Notes: generated from the sequence alone by a model not told the origin. DNA of 64,000 bases from an uncultured Paracoccaceae bacterium (GCA_947496605.1 CANMDF010000003.1:124001-188000); one strand, 5' to 3'. Positions 1 to 9,311 are shown, numbered from the stretch's first letter. Program-made: numbers and translations.

Positions 1-552
1 ACCGGGACCTCGCTATATCTGGCGCGGATCGGATATGCAGTCCCCGGCGGTGTGATTGCGGTCGGCCTGTTAGTGCCGTTCGCAGCGTTCGATAATGCAC
101 TTGATGCGTGGATGCGGGCGACGTTTGATATCTCTACCGGGCTGTTGTTCACGGGGTCAATCTGGCTATTGATCTCGGCTTATCTCATCCGTTTTCTGGC
201 CGCAGCCATTGGCGCCTATGAAGGAGGCATCGCCTCAGTCGCGCCCAACATGGACGCCGCCGCCCGCACATTAGGTCAAGACATGCCGGGGCTGGTACGG
301 CGGATACATATGCCCTTGTTGAGTACCAGTTTGCTGACGGCCGGATTGATTGTCTTCGTTGATGTGATGAAAGAATTACCCGCGACACTGATCATGCGCC
401 CTTTCAACTATGACACACTTGCGGTGCAAGCTTACCGGCTGGCGTCCGACGAACGCCTCGAAGGGGCCGCTGTGCCCAGTCTTGTTATCGCCGCCATCGG
501 GTTGATTCCGGTGATTCTACTGTGCCGCAAGATCGGAACTGGACGAGCTTAG
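1..552 (+). CDS. Iron(III)-type ABC transporter permease, C-terminal part (5' end outside window)
   Basis: The reading frame is open from base 1, so only the C-terminal ~183 residues are present. They hold hydrophobic membrane segments and a binding-protein-dependent permease EAA-type loop (residues around MDAAARTLGQDMPGLVRRIH), followed by a short segment with KELPATLIMRPF, typical of FbpB/ThiP-like permeases. In this family the protein forms the inner-membrane channel of a periplasmic-binding-protein importer, most often for ferric iron. The loop docks the ATPase subunit. The gene ends with TAG three bases before the convergent enoyl-CoA hydratase gene, so no downstream partner follows. Substrate is inferred from resemblance only; thiamine or other substrates are possible. 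Confidence 0.75.
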   Translation, partial: TGTSLYLARIGYAVPGGVIAVGLLVPFAAFDNALDAWMRATFDISTGLLFTGSIWLLISAYLIRFLAAAIGAYEGGIASVAPNMDAAARTLGQDMPGLVRRIHMPLLSTSLLTAGLIVFVDVMKELPATLIMRPFNYDTLAVQAYRLASDERLEGAAVPSLVIAAIGLIPVILLCRKIGTGRA

Positions 553-554
553 GG

Positions 555-1340
555 CTATTTACCCTTCCAGACAGGATCACGCTTTTCTGCAAAGGCGCGG
601 GCACCTTCCAGTTGGTCTTCTGAATTATATAAAGTCTCAACCGTTGCGAGCTGGCTTTTGGTAATCCGGTTCATCGCGTCTTGGAACTTCATGTCCTCCG
701 CCTCACGCACCACTTCCTTAAGTGCTGCATAAACCAGCGGCGGGCCTGATGCGATCAAAGCGGCCATTTTGCGTGCCTCATCCATCAACTGATCGCCGGG
801 TAGAACACGGTTGATCAACCCCCAGCGCGCAGCCTCTTGTGCATCTATCCAGCGCCCCGTCAGCAACATTTCCATCGCAATGTGGTAAGGAATGCGCTTA
901 GGCAATTTGACCGACGCCGCATCCGCAACCGTTCCCGACCGAATTTCCGGCAAGGCAAAGCTAGCGTGTTCTGCAGCCAGCAAAATGTCCCCTGACAAAG
1001 CCAACTCAAGCCCACCTCCGCAGCATATACCGTTAATCGCCATGATCACCGGCTTGTTCATGCGTGGCAGTTCTTGCAGGCCACCAAAGCCACCCACGCC
1101 GTAATCGCCATCAACCGCATCACCATCAGCTGCTGCTTTCAGATCCCACCCGGGGCAAAAGAACTTGTCACCTGCACCCGTGACAATGGCGACCCGCATT
1201 TCCGGATCATCACGAAAGTCAGCAAAAACCTGCCCCATGATCCGACTTGTCGCCAGATCGATTGCATTGGCTTTGGGGCGATCCAACGTCACCTCAAGCA
1301 CATGGCCGTCGCGTCTGGTTTTGATAGGGCCATCAGTCAT
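555..1340 (-). CDS. Enoyl-CoA hydratase/isomerase family protein (carnitinyl-CoA dehydratase-like)
   Basis: A 261-residue crotonase-fold protein. The oxyanion-hole segments are visible (GAGDKFFCPGWDL near residue 60; GICCGGGLELALSGD near 105), followed by the PEIRSGTV and LPKRIPYHIAMEMLLTGR segments seen in carnitinyl-CoA dehydratase-like members. The start at 1340 is chosen because AGGAGA precedes that ATG, and upstream in-frame codons lack a ribosome site. The gene overlaps the end of the upstream acyl-CoA synthetase by 8 bases, so it is the last gene of a three-gene operon with an acyl-CoA dehydrogenase. It probably hydrates the enoyl-CoA made by that dehydrogenase. The substrate (fatty, dicarboxylic or carnitine-derived acyl-CoA) cannot be read from sequence. 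Confidence 0.85.
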   Translation of the reverse strand: MTDGPIKTRRDGHVLEVTLDRPKANAIDLATSRIMGQVFADFRDDPEMRVAIVTGAGDKFFCPGWDLKAAADGDAVDGDYGVGGFGGLQELPRMNKPVIMAINGICCGGGLELALSGDILLAAEHASFALPEIRSGTVADAASVKLPKRIPYHIAMEMLLTGRWIDAQEAARWGLINRVLPGDQLMDEARKMAALIASGPPLVYAALKEVVREAEDMKFQDAMNRITKSQLATVETLYNSEDQLEGARAFAEKRDPVWKGK

Positions 1341-3363
1341 GGCGTTCTCCTGTTGTGATAAGGGCGTCGGCTGCAACAGCCCACGCAGGGCCGCACATCA
1401 GCGGGTTGATTTCAACTTCAAAGGGCGTTTCTTGGCCAACATAGGATTGGACGGCTTGGACGGCGCCTACGATAGCATCTTTATCAACCGGATAGGCCCC
1501 CCGATACCCATCGAGCAAGGGCGCAATACGCAACTTTGCCAATCCATCCAACACCTGTTGTCGATCAACAGGTAAGACCATGCTCACACTGTCTTCTAAA
1601 ATCTCGGTTAGTGTACCTCCGGCAGCAAGCGTCAAAACATAGCCATGTGCAGGGTCAAGAACCACACCGATCAAAAGCTCGACAATTGGTTCGGCGATCA
1701 TCTCTTCAAGCAAGAATTGTTTGGCTGGCATGGCTTGCGCGGCGGCAAGGAGCGCAACGTCGTCCTCAATTCCGACAACAACAGCCCCTGCTTCGGTCTT
1801 GTGGGCAATCCCTTCGCCTTTGAGGACTAGTGGGTAGCCTATGTTCTGGCCCGCGATAGACAGGTCTTCAATATCCGAAACACGAACAGATTTCGGGACA
1901 TCAACACCCTGTCGGGCCAGCACTCCTTTCGCCTCGACCTCAGACAGTACCTGTCCTGCGGATAATGGGGGTGGGACAAAGACCAGAGGTTTGCCGCCGG
2001 GCCCGACACGGGTCGCAACCTCTATCGCTTCGATGGCTTCGACAATCCCACATAGCGGCAAAACCCCTTTCGCGATCAACCTTCGTGCAACATCCTCAGG
2101 CATCGTCTCAACCAGAGAACTCAGGACGGCAATCGGCTTGCCGGCCGTTTCCTGCGCGCTGCTCACAGCATTGAGGACCAATTCCCAATCGGGTGCCGTG
2201 CACCGGTCAGGCCGGGGAAAGTCTAAGATAACAACACCCAACGACACCGCATCTGACATCATCGCCGCAAAGGTCGCCGTGAGGGCCGTTTCGTTACCCC
2301 AAATGAAGGTGTGATAATCCAACGGGTTCGACAGCGTCACAATCGGGCCCAACATGTCGCGCAGTGTATCGCGCTGCGATTGGGTCAGCGGTGGAAAGCG
2401 CACGTCACTGCCATGGGCCATATCAGCCATTAAGCTGGCCTCACCACCTGAGCACGACATTGATGCAATATGCGGCGCATCCAATGGCCCGACAACATGC
2501 AACAGCTTGAGGGTTTCAAGAAATGCCGAGAGCGAGGACACACGTCCAATGCCTAACCTCTCAAACAAAGCGGCAGCGCCCGCATCACTGCCAGCAATCG
2601 ATGCAGTATGTGAGATCGCCGCTTGTTGGGCCTGCTCGGACTGTCCGGTTTTCAGCGCAATGATCGGTTTGCCAAGATCACGGGCAGTTTGTGCCAATGA
2701 TACCAGCGCCCCGAGATCATCGATTCCTTCGACATAAAGACCCAATGCCGTCACTTTGGGATTGGAAAGCAACGTCTTGCCAATCTCAGACAGTCCGGTT
2801 TGTGCTTGGTTACCGACTGTCACAACATAGGCCAATGGCAAGCCACGCGCCTGCATTGTCAGGTTGATCGCAACATTTGACGACTGCGCAATGATGGCAA
2901 CGCCGCTGTCGGTGGGCAAACCACCATGCTGATCGGGCCACAGCGCCACGCCGTCTAGGTAATTCAAGAACCCATAACAATTCGGTCCAATAATCGGCAT
3001 GTCGCCTGCGGAGGCAAGCAAATCTGCTTGCAGATCATCGCCGTCAGAAACCTCATGGACCGCTTCACTGAAACCAGAGGCGAAACAAATCGCACCACCC
3101 GCGCCGATCTTTGATAGCGCGCGCACCGCATCAACAGTCGCAAAGCGGTTCACCCCAATGAACACCGCGTCTGGGGCCTGCGGCAATTCTTGGACTGACC
3201 GAAAGGGCGTCAGGCCAGCGATCTCAGCTTTGGTAGGGTGCACAACCCAAATATCGCCGTCAAAGCCGATTTTCTGGCATTGGCGGATAACCTCACTGCC
3301 CCAAGCACCGCCGCCAATCACCGCGATGGAACGTGGGTTAAAAAGCCGTGTCAGCCGGTCCAT
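1333..3363 (-). CDS. Acetate-CoA ligase family protein (ADP-forming acyl-CoA synthetase, fused subunits)
   Basis: A 676-residue protein with the fused alpha-beta layout of ADP-forming acyl-CoA synthetases. It has an N-terminal CoA-binding Rossmann domain (LFNPRSIAVIGG at the start) and a succinyl-CoA-ligase-like middle domain with the likely phospho-histidine in SHTASIAGSDAGA. A C-terminal ATP-grasp domain starts around residue 475 (GYPLVLKGEGIAHKTEAGAV). In the family it converts an organic acid, CoA and ATP to acyl-CoA, ADP and phosphate, or the reverse. The ATG at 3363 shares one base with the TGA of the upstream acyl-CoA dehydrogenase (TGATG), which implies coupled translation. A longer reading frame into the dehydrogenase is not supported. 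Substrate unknown. Confidence 0.88.
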   Translation of the reverse strand: MDRLTRLFNPRSIAVIGGGAWGSEVIRQCQKIGFDGDIWVVHPTKAEIAGLTPFRSVQELPQAPDAVFIGVNRFATVDAVRALSKIGAGGAICFASGFSEAVHEVSDGDDLQADLLASAGDMPIIGPNCYGFLNYLDGVALWPDQHGGLPTDSGVAIIAQSSNVAINLTMQARGLPLAYVVTVGNQAQTGLSEIGKTLLSNPKVTALGLYVEGIDDLGALVSLAQTARDLGKPIIALKTGQSEQAQQAAISHTASIAGSDAGAAALFERLGIGRVSSLSAFLETLKLLHVVGPLDAPHIASMSCSGGEASLMADMAHGSDVRFPPLTQSQRDTLRDMLGPIVTLSNPLDYHTFIWGNETALTATFAAMMSDAVSLGVVILDFPRPDRCTAPDWELVLNAVSSAQETAGKPIAVLSSLVETMPEDVARRLIAKGVLPLCGIVEAIEAIEVATRVGPGGKPLVFVPPPLSAGQVLSEVEAKGVLARQGVDVPKSVRVSDIEDLSIAGQNIGYPLVLKGEGIAHKTEAGAVVVGIEDDVALLAAAQAMPAKQFLLEEMIAEPIVELLIGVVLDPAHGYVLTLAAGGTLTEILEDSVSMVLPVDRQQVLDGLAKLRIAPLLDGYRGAYPVDKDAIVGAVQAVQSYVGQETPFEVEINPLMCGPAWAVAADALITTGERHD

Positions 3364-4523
3364 CAGGCACCCAGCGGGCGTAACAGCTCGCGGCTGATGA
3401 TATGGCGTTGTATTTCTGATGTGCCATCCCAAATGCGTTCGACACGCGCGTCGCGCCAAAAGCGTTCAATCGGAAAGTCGCTCATCAATCCCATGCCGCC
3501 GTAGATTTGCAGCGTCGTATCCGTGACGCGGGCCAACATCTCGGTCGCATAAACCTTGGCTGATGCGATTTCGCGGTTCGCCGGCAGCCCCTGATCCAAG
3601 CGCCATGCAGCCGCAAGTGTCAGCATATCTGCGGCATCAACCTCGGTGATCATATCTGCGATCTGGAAACTGACACCTTGGAACTTCCCAATGGGTTGGC
3701 CGAACTGCTGGCGCTCGGCGGCATAGCTTAGCGCATAATCAAAACACCGCCGCGCACGGCCCACTGACATCGTGGCGACTGTGATGCGCGTGGCATAGAG
3801 CCATTCGTTCATGACAGCGAAGCCGCCATCGACTTCGCCCAACACTTGCGCATCAGGCAGGCGGCAATTGTCGAAATCAAGGATGCAGTTGTTATAACCA
3901 CGATGACTGACTGAGGCGTAACCATCGCGCACTTCAAATCCGGGAGTACCCCGATCAACCAAGAAAGTGGTGATCCGTTTCTTTGGACCGCGGGGGGTTT
4001 CATCAACCCCGGTTGCAACAAACACGATAAAGAAATCGGCATGGTCTGCACCAGAGATGAAATGCTTGGACCCGTTAAGCACCCAATCACCACCATCACG
4101 CACGGCCGAGCATTTCATGCCCCGCACATCCGATCCAGCATCAGGTTCAGTCATTGCCAGCGCATCCATGCGTTCACCGCGCACGGCTGGCATCAGATAG
4201 CGTTCTTTCTGGTCACCTTTGCAGGCCATCAGGATATTCTGCGGACGGCCAAAGAAATGATTGAGCGCCATTGACCCGCGCCCCAACTCGCGCTCAACCA
4301 GCGCAAAATCAACGTGGGACAGGCCTGCACAACCGACCTCTTCGGGGAAGTTACAGGCATAAAAACCCAGTTCAATCGTCTTGCGCTTGATCTCTTCGGC
4401 GATCTCTTTGGGGACTTCACCGCTACGTTCGACCGCATCCTCGTGGGGGTAAATTTCATGCTCCACAAAGGACCGCACTGTATCTACGATCATCTGTTGT
4501 TCATCGGTGAGGCCAAACTGCAT
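3363..4523 (-). CDS. Acyl-CoA dehydrogenase family protein
   Basis: A 386-residue protein of the usual length for acyl-CoA dehydrogenases. It shows the N-terminal helical domain (FGLTDEQQMIVDTVRSFVEHE), the middle beta domain with AMTEPDAGSDVRG and WVLNGSKHFISGA, and the C-terminal helical domain with QIYGGMGLMSDFPIERFWRDAR and the terminal GTSEIQRHIISREL stretch that contacts FAD. It oxidises acyl-CoA to enoyl-CoA, passing electrons to electron-transferring flavoprotein. It is first in an operon with the ADP-forming synthetase and enoyl-CoA hydratase, so the three together suggest activation and beta-oxidation-type breakdown of one organic acid. Which acid is not evident. Confidence 0.92.
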   Translation of the reverse strand: MQFGLTDEQQMIVDTVRSFVEHEIYPHEDAVERSGEVPKEIAEEIKRKTIELGFYACNFPEEVGCAGLSHVDFALVERELGRGSMALNHFFGRPQNILMACKGDQKERYLMPAVRGERMDALAMTEPDAGSDVRGMKCSAVRDGGDWVLNGSKHFISGADHADFFIVFVATGVDETPRGPKKRITTFLVDRGTPGFEVRDGYASVSHRGYNNCILDFDNCRLPDAQVLGEVDGGFAVMNEWLYATRITVATMSVGRARRCFDYALSYAAERQQFGQPIGKFQGVSFQIADMITEVDAADMLTLAAAWRLDQGLPANREIASAKVYATEMLARVTDTTLQIYGGMGLMSDFPIERFWRDARVERIWDGTSEIQRHIISRELLRPLGA

Positions 4524-4686
4524 GGCGGGCTCCGTTTCTGACGTATTCCGAAGGAAACCCTAAGAAGCGTATCTGCAAAAGTCATGTAGAATTCCACTGG
4601 TCCATGCAGTTTCTTAACCATGCAAGAATTTGCCGTTCTTTCGCTGCGTCGCTACACTGGGACAGAACGTAAAAGGACGCACACAA

Positions 4687-4965
4687 ATGTTCGGCGAATG
4701 CACAGAAACAGTCAGCATTCTTTATGCTTTGATATTCGGCGCTAATGGCGCATGCGTTGCATTTAGTCTGCCTTCAATACTGGCAGCATTTGGGGCATTC
4801 ATGGTCCTTGTGGTGATTGCGCAGTTCGCGGCCCGGAAACTGTGGAAGCGCCTTACGCAAAGCCCGACCCCAATTGACGCACCTGACATAGATCCCGTGC
4901 ACAGGACGCCTTACAGCGATGATCCAAACTACACAAACAGCGCCATTCGGTCGTCTAAACGCTAA
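4687..4965 (+). CDS. Small hypothetical membrane protein
   Basis: A 92-residue protein if the ATG at 4687 is used. That ATG has AAAGGA about ten bases upstream, and the longer in-frame start at 4630 has no ribosome site. It has one or two hydrophobic segments (roughly residues 8-50, including LPSILAAFGAFMVLVVIAQFA), then a polar tail rich in Pro, Asp and Ser. I recognise no family. It lies between the start of the acyl-CoA dehydrogenase gene and the end of bhcR, convergent with bhcR and overlapping its 3' end by 4 bases. Confidence 0.55.
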   Translation: MFGECTETVSILYALIFGANGACVAFSLPSILAAFGAFMVLVVIAQFAARKLWKRLTQSPTPIDAPDIDPVHRTPYSDDPNYTNSAIRSSKR

Positions 4966-5789
4966 CCTGCTGGTCGGTTATTTCCGCCGATCGCACGCGT
5001 CAAACGGGCCGCTGCGTCCATCACAGATGCCGCAAGCTCTGAGATCCGGTCCTCGGTGATCCGCGATGTCGGACCGGAAACCGAAATACCTGCCACCGCT
5101 TCTCCAAAGACGTTGTAGACTGGTGAGGCGATGCAGCGCATCCCGATATTGCGCTCTTCACCGTCAATTGCGTAGCCACGTGCCTTGGTCGCATGCAGAT
5201 CAGCAATCATCGCTTCGGGATCAGTCAGCGTGAATGGTGTGTATTGTTCCAACTGACTAGCTGCGAGCACTTCGCGTTGTCGCTTGTCATCCATCCGACA
5301 AAGCAACGCCTTGCCAATCCCTGACGAATGCATCGAGGATGCGGTCCCCGGCGCAAAGAAGGCCCGGATTGTCGCGTGCGTTTCAACCTGACCTAAGAAA
5401 AGCACTTTGCCATCACGCTCAATCCCGAGGTTTGCGGTCTCGCCTGTCGCTTCCATCAAGTCGCGCATGATGGGGCGTGCGCGTTCAACCAAAGACGTGC
5501 GGCGCAAGAAGTGTGAGCCTGTTAGAAACGCAGCCGGGCCGATGTTCCATGATTGGTTCTGCTCGTCGAAATCAGCGAAGCCCCGTCCCTGAAACGTAGT
5601 AAGCACACGGTAGACCGTTGCAGGTGATTGATCTAAGGCGCCAGCGATCTCGGACAGGGTCCCACCCTGCATCTCGCCCAATTGCACCAGCACCTCTAAC
5701 GCACGATCAAGCGATTTAATGGTGTTCTGTGCTGCTTTGTCGTCCCACGCTTTGGGGCGGCCACGGCCTCTTTTGACCTCTTCATGCAT
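4962..5789 (-). CDS. bhcR: IclR-family regulator of the beta-hydroxyaspartate cycle
   Basis: A 275-residue IclR-type regulator. It has an N-terminal winged helix-turn-helix (ALEVLVQLGEMQGGTLSEIAGALDQSPATVYRVL, read in parts, residues 30-65) and a C-terminal effector-binding domain (RPIMRDLMEATGETANLG through GISVSGPTSRI). It is divergent from bhcABCD across a 163-base AT-rich gap, the arrangement described for BhcR in Paracoccus denitrificans, where BhcR binds the intergenic DNA and glyoxylate acts as effector. That identity comes from context plus family. The N-terminal basic stretch (KRGRGRPK) resembles an AT-hook-like tail. The start at 5789 has only a weak GTGAGAA ribosome site. Confidence 0.88.
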   Translation of the reverse strand: MHEEVKRGRGRPKAWDDKAAQNTIKSLDRALEVLVQLGEMQGGTLSEIAGALDQSPATVYRVLTTFQGRGFADFDEQNQSWNIGPAAFLTGSHFLRRTSLVERARPIMRDLMEATGETANLGIERDGKVLFLGQVETHATIRAFFAPGTASSMHSSGIGKALLCRMDDKRQREVLAASQLEQYTPFTLTDPEAMIADLHATKARGYAIDGEERNIGMRCIASPVYNVFGEAVAGISVSGPTSRITEDRISELAASVMDAAARLTRAIGGNNRPAG

Positions 5790-5815
5790 AATTTTTTCTC
5801 ACTTTTAAAAATCAA

Positions 5816-5893
5816 TTTCATAATATGAAAAATGCAAGCCATTGACAATAAACAATTTTGTTTAAATTTACAATTTTGAAAAATAATTTCAAA
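5816..5893. promoter_or_regulatory. bhcR-bhcA intergenic control region with three inverted repeats
   Basis: The gap between the divergent genes is AT-rich and holds three perfect inverted repeats. TTTCATA-A-TATGAAA is at 5816-5830, AAACAA-TT-TTGTTT at 5850-5863, and TTTGAAA-AATAA-TTTCAAA at 5875-5893. A TTGACA at 5842-5847 could be the -35 box of the bhcA promoter, with a poor -10 (AATTTA, 5865-5870). The middle palindrome would then overlap the spacer and -10. IclR regulators bind short palindromes, so these are candidate BhcR operators; which one is used is inference. Confidence 0.5.
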
Positions 5894-5952
5894 AAAATAT
5901 GCAGACAGGTCACACTCTGCCAAAAGAAGCTCAACCTAATGGAGGATTGGTT

Positions 5953-7143
5953 ATGAGCTTTCAGAACCCTGTATTTATTCCCGGCCCAACGAATATGCCC
6001 GAAGCAATTCGCAAAGCCTGTGACATGCCGACGATTGACCACCGCTCACCATTGTTTGGTCAGATATTGCATCCCGCCCGCGCTGGTGTTCAGGAAATTC
6101 TGAAATCCGAAACTGCCGAGATTTTTATCTTTCCATCCACTGGCACAGGCGGCTGGGAAACGGCGCTGACCAATACTTTGTCTGCCGGTGATACAGTCTT
6201 GGCCGCACGCAATGGTATGTTCAGCCACCGCTGGATTGATATGTGCTTGCGCCACGAATTGAACGTGAAAATTGTAGAAACACCTTGGGGCCAAGGCCTG
6301 CCTGCTGGTCAATATGCTGAAATCCTGATGGCCGACACTGAACATAAGATCAAAGTCGTACTCGCCACACATAATGAGACCGCAACTGGTGTTAAGTCTG
6401 ATATCGCCGCTGTTCGCAAAGCACTGGATGCGGCCAATCACCCCGCGATGTTGTTTGTCGATGGCGTCAGCTCGATCGGTTCAATGGACTTCCGCTTTGA
6501 CGAATGGGGCGTTGATATTGCCGTGACTGGATCGCAAAAGGGTTTCATGCTGCCAGCTGGCCTTGCCATCGTTGGCTTCAGCCAGAAAGCGCTGGACGCC
6601 AGCAAGACAGCGCAACTGCCGCGCACCTTCTTTGATATAGCCGACATGACGAAAGGGTATGCCGCAAACGCTTACCCCTACACGCCGGCCGTTGGTTTGA
6701 TGAACGGATTGCTTTTGGCGACTGAGACGCTGCTCAAAGAGGGCCTCGATAACGTATTCGCCCGCCACGCGCGCATTGCCGGAGGTGTCCGTGCCGCTGT
6801 TGACGCTTGGGGCCTAGAGCTTTGTGCCGCGTCACCAGACGTTTATTCGGACACTGTGAGTGCGATCAAGACGCCCGAGGGTTTTAATGCAACCGATATC
6901 GTGACCCATGCAGCTGAAAAATACGGTGTTGCCTTTGGTGTGGGCCTTGGCGAAGTCGCCGGCAAAGTGTTCCGCATTGGCCACCTAGGCAGCATGACAG
7001 ACGTTATGGCGCTGTCAGGGATTGCAACTGCCGAAATGTGCATGGTCGACCTTGGTTTGGATATCAAGTTGGGTTCAGGCGTTGCCGCCGCCCAAGAATA
7101 TTATCGCAGTACGACAGGTGTCGCGCTCAAGGATGCCGCGTGA
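5953..7143 (+). CDS. bhcA: Aspartate-glyoxylate aminotransferase
   Basis: A 396-residue fold-type I PLP aminotransferase of the serine-glyoxylate/alanine-glyoxylate group. It starts with NPVFIPGPTNMPEAIRKACD, has STGTGGWE near residue 63 for cofactor phosphate binding, and has the PLP lysine at about K196 in VTGSQKGFMLPAG. In the beta-hydroxyaspartate cycle it transfers the amino group of aspartate to glyoxylate, giving oxaloacetate and glycine. The start at 5953 is set by GGAGG at 5941-5945. It opens the bhcABCD operon, and its TGA overlaps the next ATG by one base (TGATG). Confidence 0.93.
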   Translation: MSFQNPVFIPGPTNMPEAIRKACDMPTIDHRSPLFGQILHPARAGVQEILKSETAEIFIFPSTGTGGWETALTNTLSAGDTVLAARNGMFSHRWIDMCLRHELNVKIVETPWGQGLPAGQYAEILMADTEHKIKVVLATHNETATGVKSDIAAVRKALDAANHPAMLFVDGVSSIGSMDFRFDEWGVDIAVTGSQKGFMLPAGLAIVGFSQKALDASKTAQLPRTFFDIADMTKGYAANAYPYTPAVGLMNGLLLATETLLKEGLDNVFARHARIAGGVRAAVDAWGLELCAASPDVYSDTVSAIKTPEGFNATDIVTHAAEKYGVAFGVGLGEVAGKVFRIGHLGSMTDVMALSGIATAEMCMVDLGLDIKLGSGVAAAQEYYRSTTGVALKDAA

Positions 7144-8129
7144 TGAAGGACCAAAACGATATGTATATTCCATCTTATCAGGACGTTTGCGACGCACACG
7201 TCCGGATCAAGCCATACATCCACCGCACACCGGTTTTGACGTCAGAGTACCTCAATAACCTTACTGGCGCAGAGCTGTTCTTTAAGTGTGAGAACTTTCA
7301 AAAGGCCGGTGCTTTCAAGGTCCGCGGTGCCTCAAATGCCGTGTTCGGCCTGTCAGACGACGCTGCAAAGAACGGTGTGTGCACCCATTCATCCGGAAAC
7401 CACGCACTATCGCTGTCTTATGCAGCAGGCCGCAGGGGCATCCCTTGCAATGTCGTGATGCCGCGCACCGCGCCGCAAGCGAAGAAAGATGCGGTGAAAG
7501 GCTATGGCGGGATCATCACAGAATGCGAACCCTCAACCACGTCGCGCGAAGCAGTCTTTGCTGGTGTTCAGGCTGAAACAGGCGGGGACTTCGTACATCC
7601 TTATAATGACCCACGGGTTGTCGCGGGTCAGGGCACTTGCAGCAAGGAACTGATGGAACAAATGCACGAAGAGCACGGTGGTGGTCTTGATATGGTCGTC
7701 GCCCCGATCGGTGGTGGTGGCATGATTTCGGGAACGTGTTTGACCCTGTCGAACATCGCACCGGACGTGCAGATCATTGCAGCAGAGCCTGAGCAGGCCG
7801 ATGATGCCTATCGCAGCTTCAAAGCGGGCCACATCATCGCAGATGATGCGCCCGTCACTGTGGCGGATGGGTTGAAAGTGCCGCTCAAAGACCTGACATG
7901 GCACTTTGTCAGCAACCACGTGTCCGAGATCTTCACAGCGTCAGAGCAGGAAATCATCGACGCGATGAAGCTGACATGGCAACGGATGAAGATCGTGATG
8001 GAGCCTAGCTGTGCTGTGCCATTGGCGGTCATCATCAAGAACAAAGAATTTTTCAAAGGTAAACGCGTTGGCGTTGTAGTGACCGGCGGAAACGTAGACC
8101 TAGACAAACTACCTTGGATGCAAGGTTAA
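7143..8129 (+). CDS. bhcB: beta-hydroxyaspartate dehydratase
   Basis: A 328-residue fold-type II PLP enzyme like serine/threonine dehydratases. It has the PLP lysine at about K59 in FQKAGAFKVRGASN, the SSGNHALSLSYAA substrate loop near residue 86, and the glycine loop APIGGGGMISG near residue 182. In the cycle it dehydrates (2R,3S)-beta-hydroxyaspartate to iminosuccinate. The ATG at 7143 overlaps the bhcA stop, implying coupled translation; a second ATG at 7161 is possible. The neighbours on both sides identify it as BhcB rather than a generic threonine dehydratase. Confidence 0.92.
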   Translation: MKDQNDMYIPSYQDVCDAHVRIKPYIHRTPVLTSEYLNNLTGAELFFKCENFQKAGAFKVRGASNAVFGLSDDAAKNGVCTHSSGNHALSLSYAAGRRGIPCNVVMPRTAPQAKKDAVKGYGGIITECEPSTTSREAVFAGVQAETGGDFVHPYNDPRVVAGQGTCSKELMEQMHEEHGGGLDMVVAPIGGGGMISGTCLTLSNIAPDVQIIAAEPEQADDAYRSFKAGHIIADDAPVTVADGLKVPLKDLTWHFVSNHVSEIFTASEQEIIDAMKLTWQRMKIVMEPSCAVPLAVIIKNKEFFKGKRVGVVVTGGNVDLDKLPWMQG

Positions 8130-8142
8130 AGGGAGAAAAACC

Positions 8143-9306
8143 ATGAACGATATGAGCAACCTCAAAAACCTCGAAGTCGGCTATGATGTCCCTGCCCTGC
8201 CCGGCATGGACGAAGCTGACATCCAGACACCCTGCCTTGTGCTGGATCTGGACGCACTAGAGCGCAACATCAAAAAGATGGGCGACTTTGCGAAATCACA
8301 CGGCATGCGTCACCGGGTGCACGGCAAAATGCACAAGTCAGTCGATGTGGCCCTGCTGCAGGAAAAGCTGGGCGGGTCTGTCGGCGTGTGCTGTCAGAAA
8401 GTATCCGAAGCCGAAGTCTTCGCCCGTGGCGGTATCAAAGACGTGCTGGTATCCAACCAAGTGCGCCAACCAGAGAAAATCGACCGCCTGGCACGCCTGC
8501 CAAAGCTGGGCGCGCGCGCGATCTGCTGTGTGGATGACATCGATAACGTAGCGGACCTGTCTGCCGCTGCGATGAAGCACGGCACACAGATTGAGTGCCT
8601 TGTTGAGATCGACGTAGGTGCGGGCCGTTGTGGTGTGCAGTACGGTCAGCCGGTTGTTGATTTGGCGAAAGCCATCGATGCAGCTGAGGGTCTGAAGTAC
8701 GCAGGCATCCAAGCCTATCAGGGTGCGATGCAGCACATGGACTCATACGCGGATCGTCAGGAAAAGACGGAAATCGCGATTGGTCAGGTCGCTGAGACAC
8801 TTGAGATGCTGAAAGCTGAAGGCATCGAGAGCGACATCGTCGGCGGTGGCGGCACAGGGTCTTACTACTTTGAAAGCGCGTCAGGCGTGTTCAACGAATT
8901 GCAGTGTGGGTCTTACGCATTCATGGACGCGGACTATGGCCGAATCCTTGATAAAGAAGGCAAGCGCATTGACCAGGGCGAGTGGGAGAACGCGTTGTTC
9001 CTTCTCACTTCTGTCATGAGCCACGCAAAAGCAGACAAAGCCATCGTTGATGCAGGCCTAAAGGCCCAATCCGTCGACAGCGGTTTGCCGACAATCTATG
9101 GCCGCTCGGACGTGGAATATGTCAAATGTTCAGACGAACACGGTGTTGTCGCTGACCCAGACGGAGTGCTGAAGGTCAACGACAAACTGAAACTGGTCCC
9201 CGGTCACTGTGACCCGACCTGCAACGTGCATGATTGGTACGTTGGTGTGCGGGACGGCAAGGTGGAAACGCTGTGGCCTGTTTCGGCCCGCGGTAAGGCT
9301 TACTGA
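8143..9306 (+). CDS. bhcC: beta-hydroxyaspartate aldolase
   Basis: A 387-residue alanine-racemase-fold PLP enzyme of the D-threonine aldolase type. IQTPCLVLDLDALERNI is near residue 27, the PLP lysine is probably K62 in RVHGKMHKSVDV, and a C-terminal metal-site region includes VPGHCDPTCNVHDWYV. In the cycle it condenses glycine with glyoxylate to beta-hydroxyaspartate. The start follows AAAGGGAGA by a normal spacing, 13 bases after bhcB. An 87-base gap to bhcD carries a copy of the dispersed hairpin repeat. Confidence 0.92.
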   Translation: MNDMSNLKNLEVGYDVPALPGMDEADIQTPCLVLDLDALERNIKKMGDFAKSHGMRHRVHGKMHKSVDVALLQEKLGGSVGVCCQKVSEAEVFARGGIKDVLVSNQVRQPEKIDRLARLPKLGARAICCVDDIDNVADLSAAAMKHGTQIECLVEIDVGAGRCGVQYGQPVVDLAKAIDAAEGLKYAGIQAYQGAMQHMDSYADRQEKTEIAIGQVAETLEMLKAEGIESDIVGGGGTGSYYFESASGVFNELQCGSYAFMDADYGRILDKEGKRIDQGEWENALFLLTSVMSHAKADKAIVDAGLKAQSVDSGLPTIYGRSDVEYVKCSDEHGVVADPDGVLKVNDKLKLVPGHCDPTCNVHDWYVGVRDGKVETLWPVSARGKAY

Positions 9307-9311
9307 TCTTA

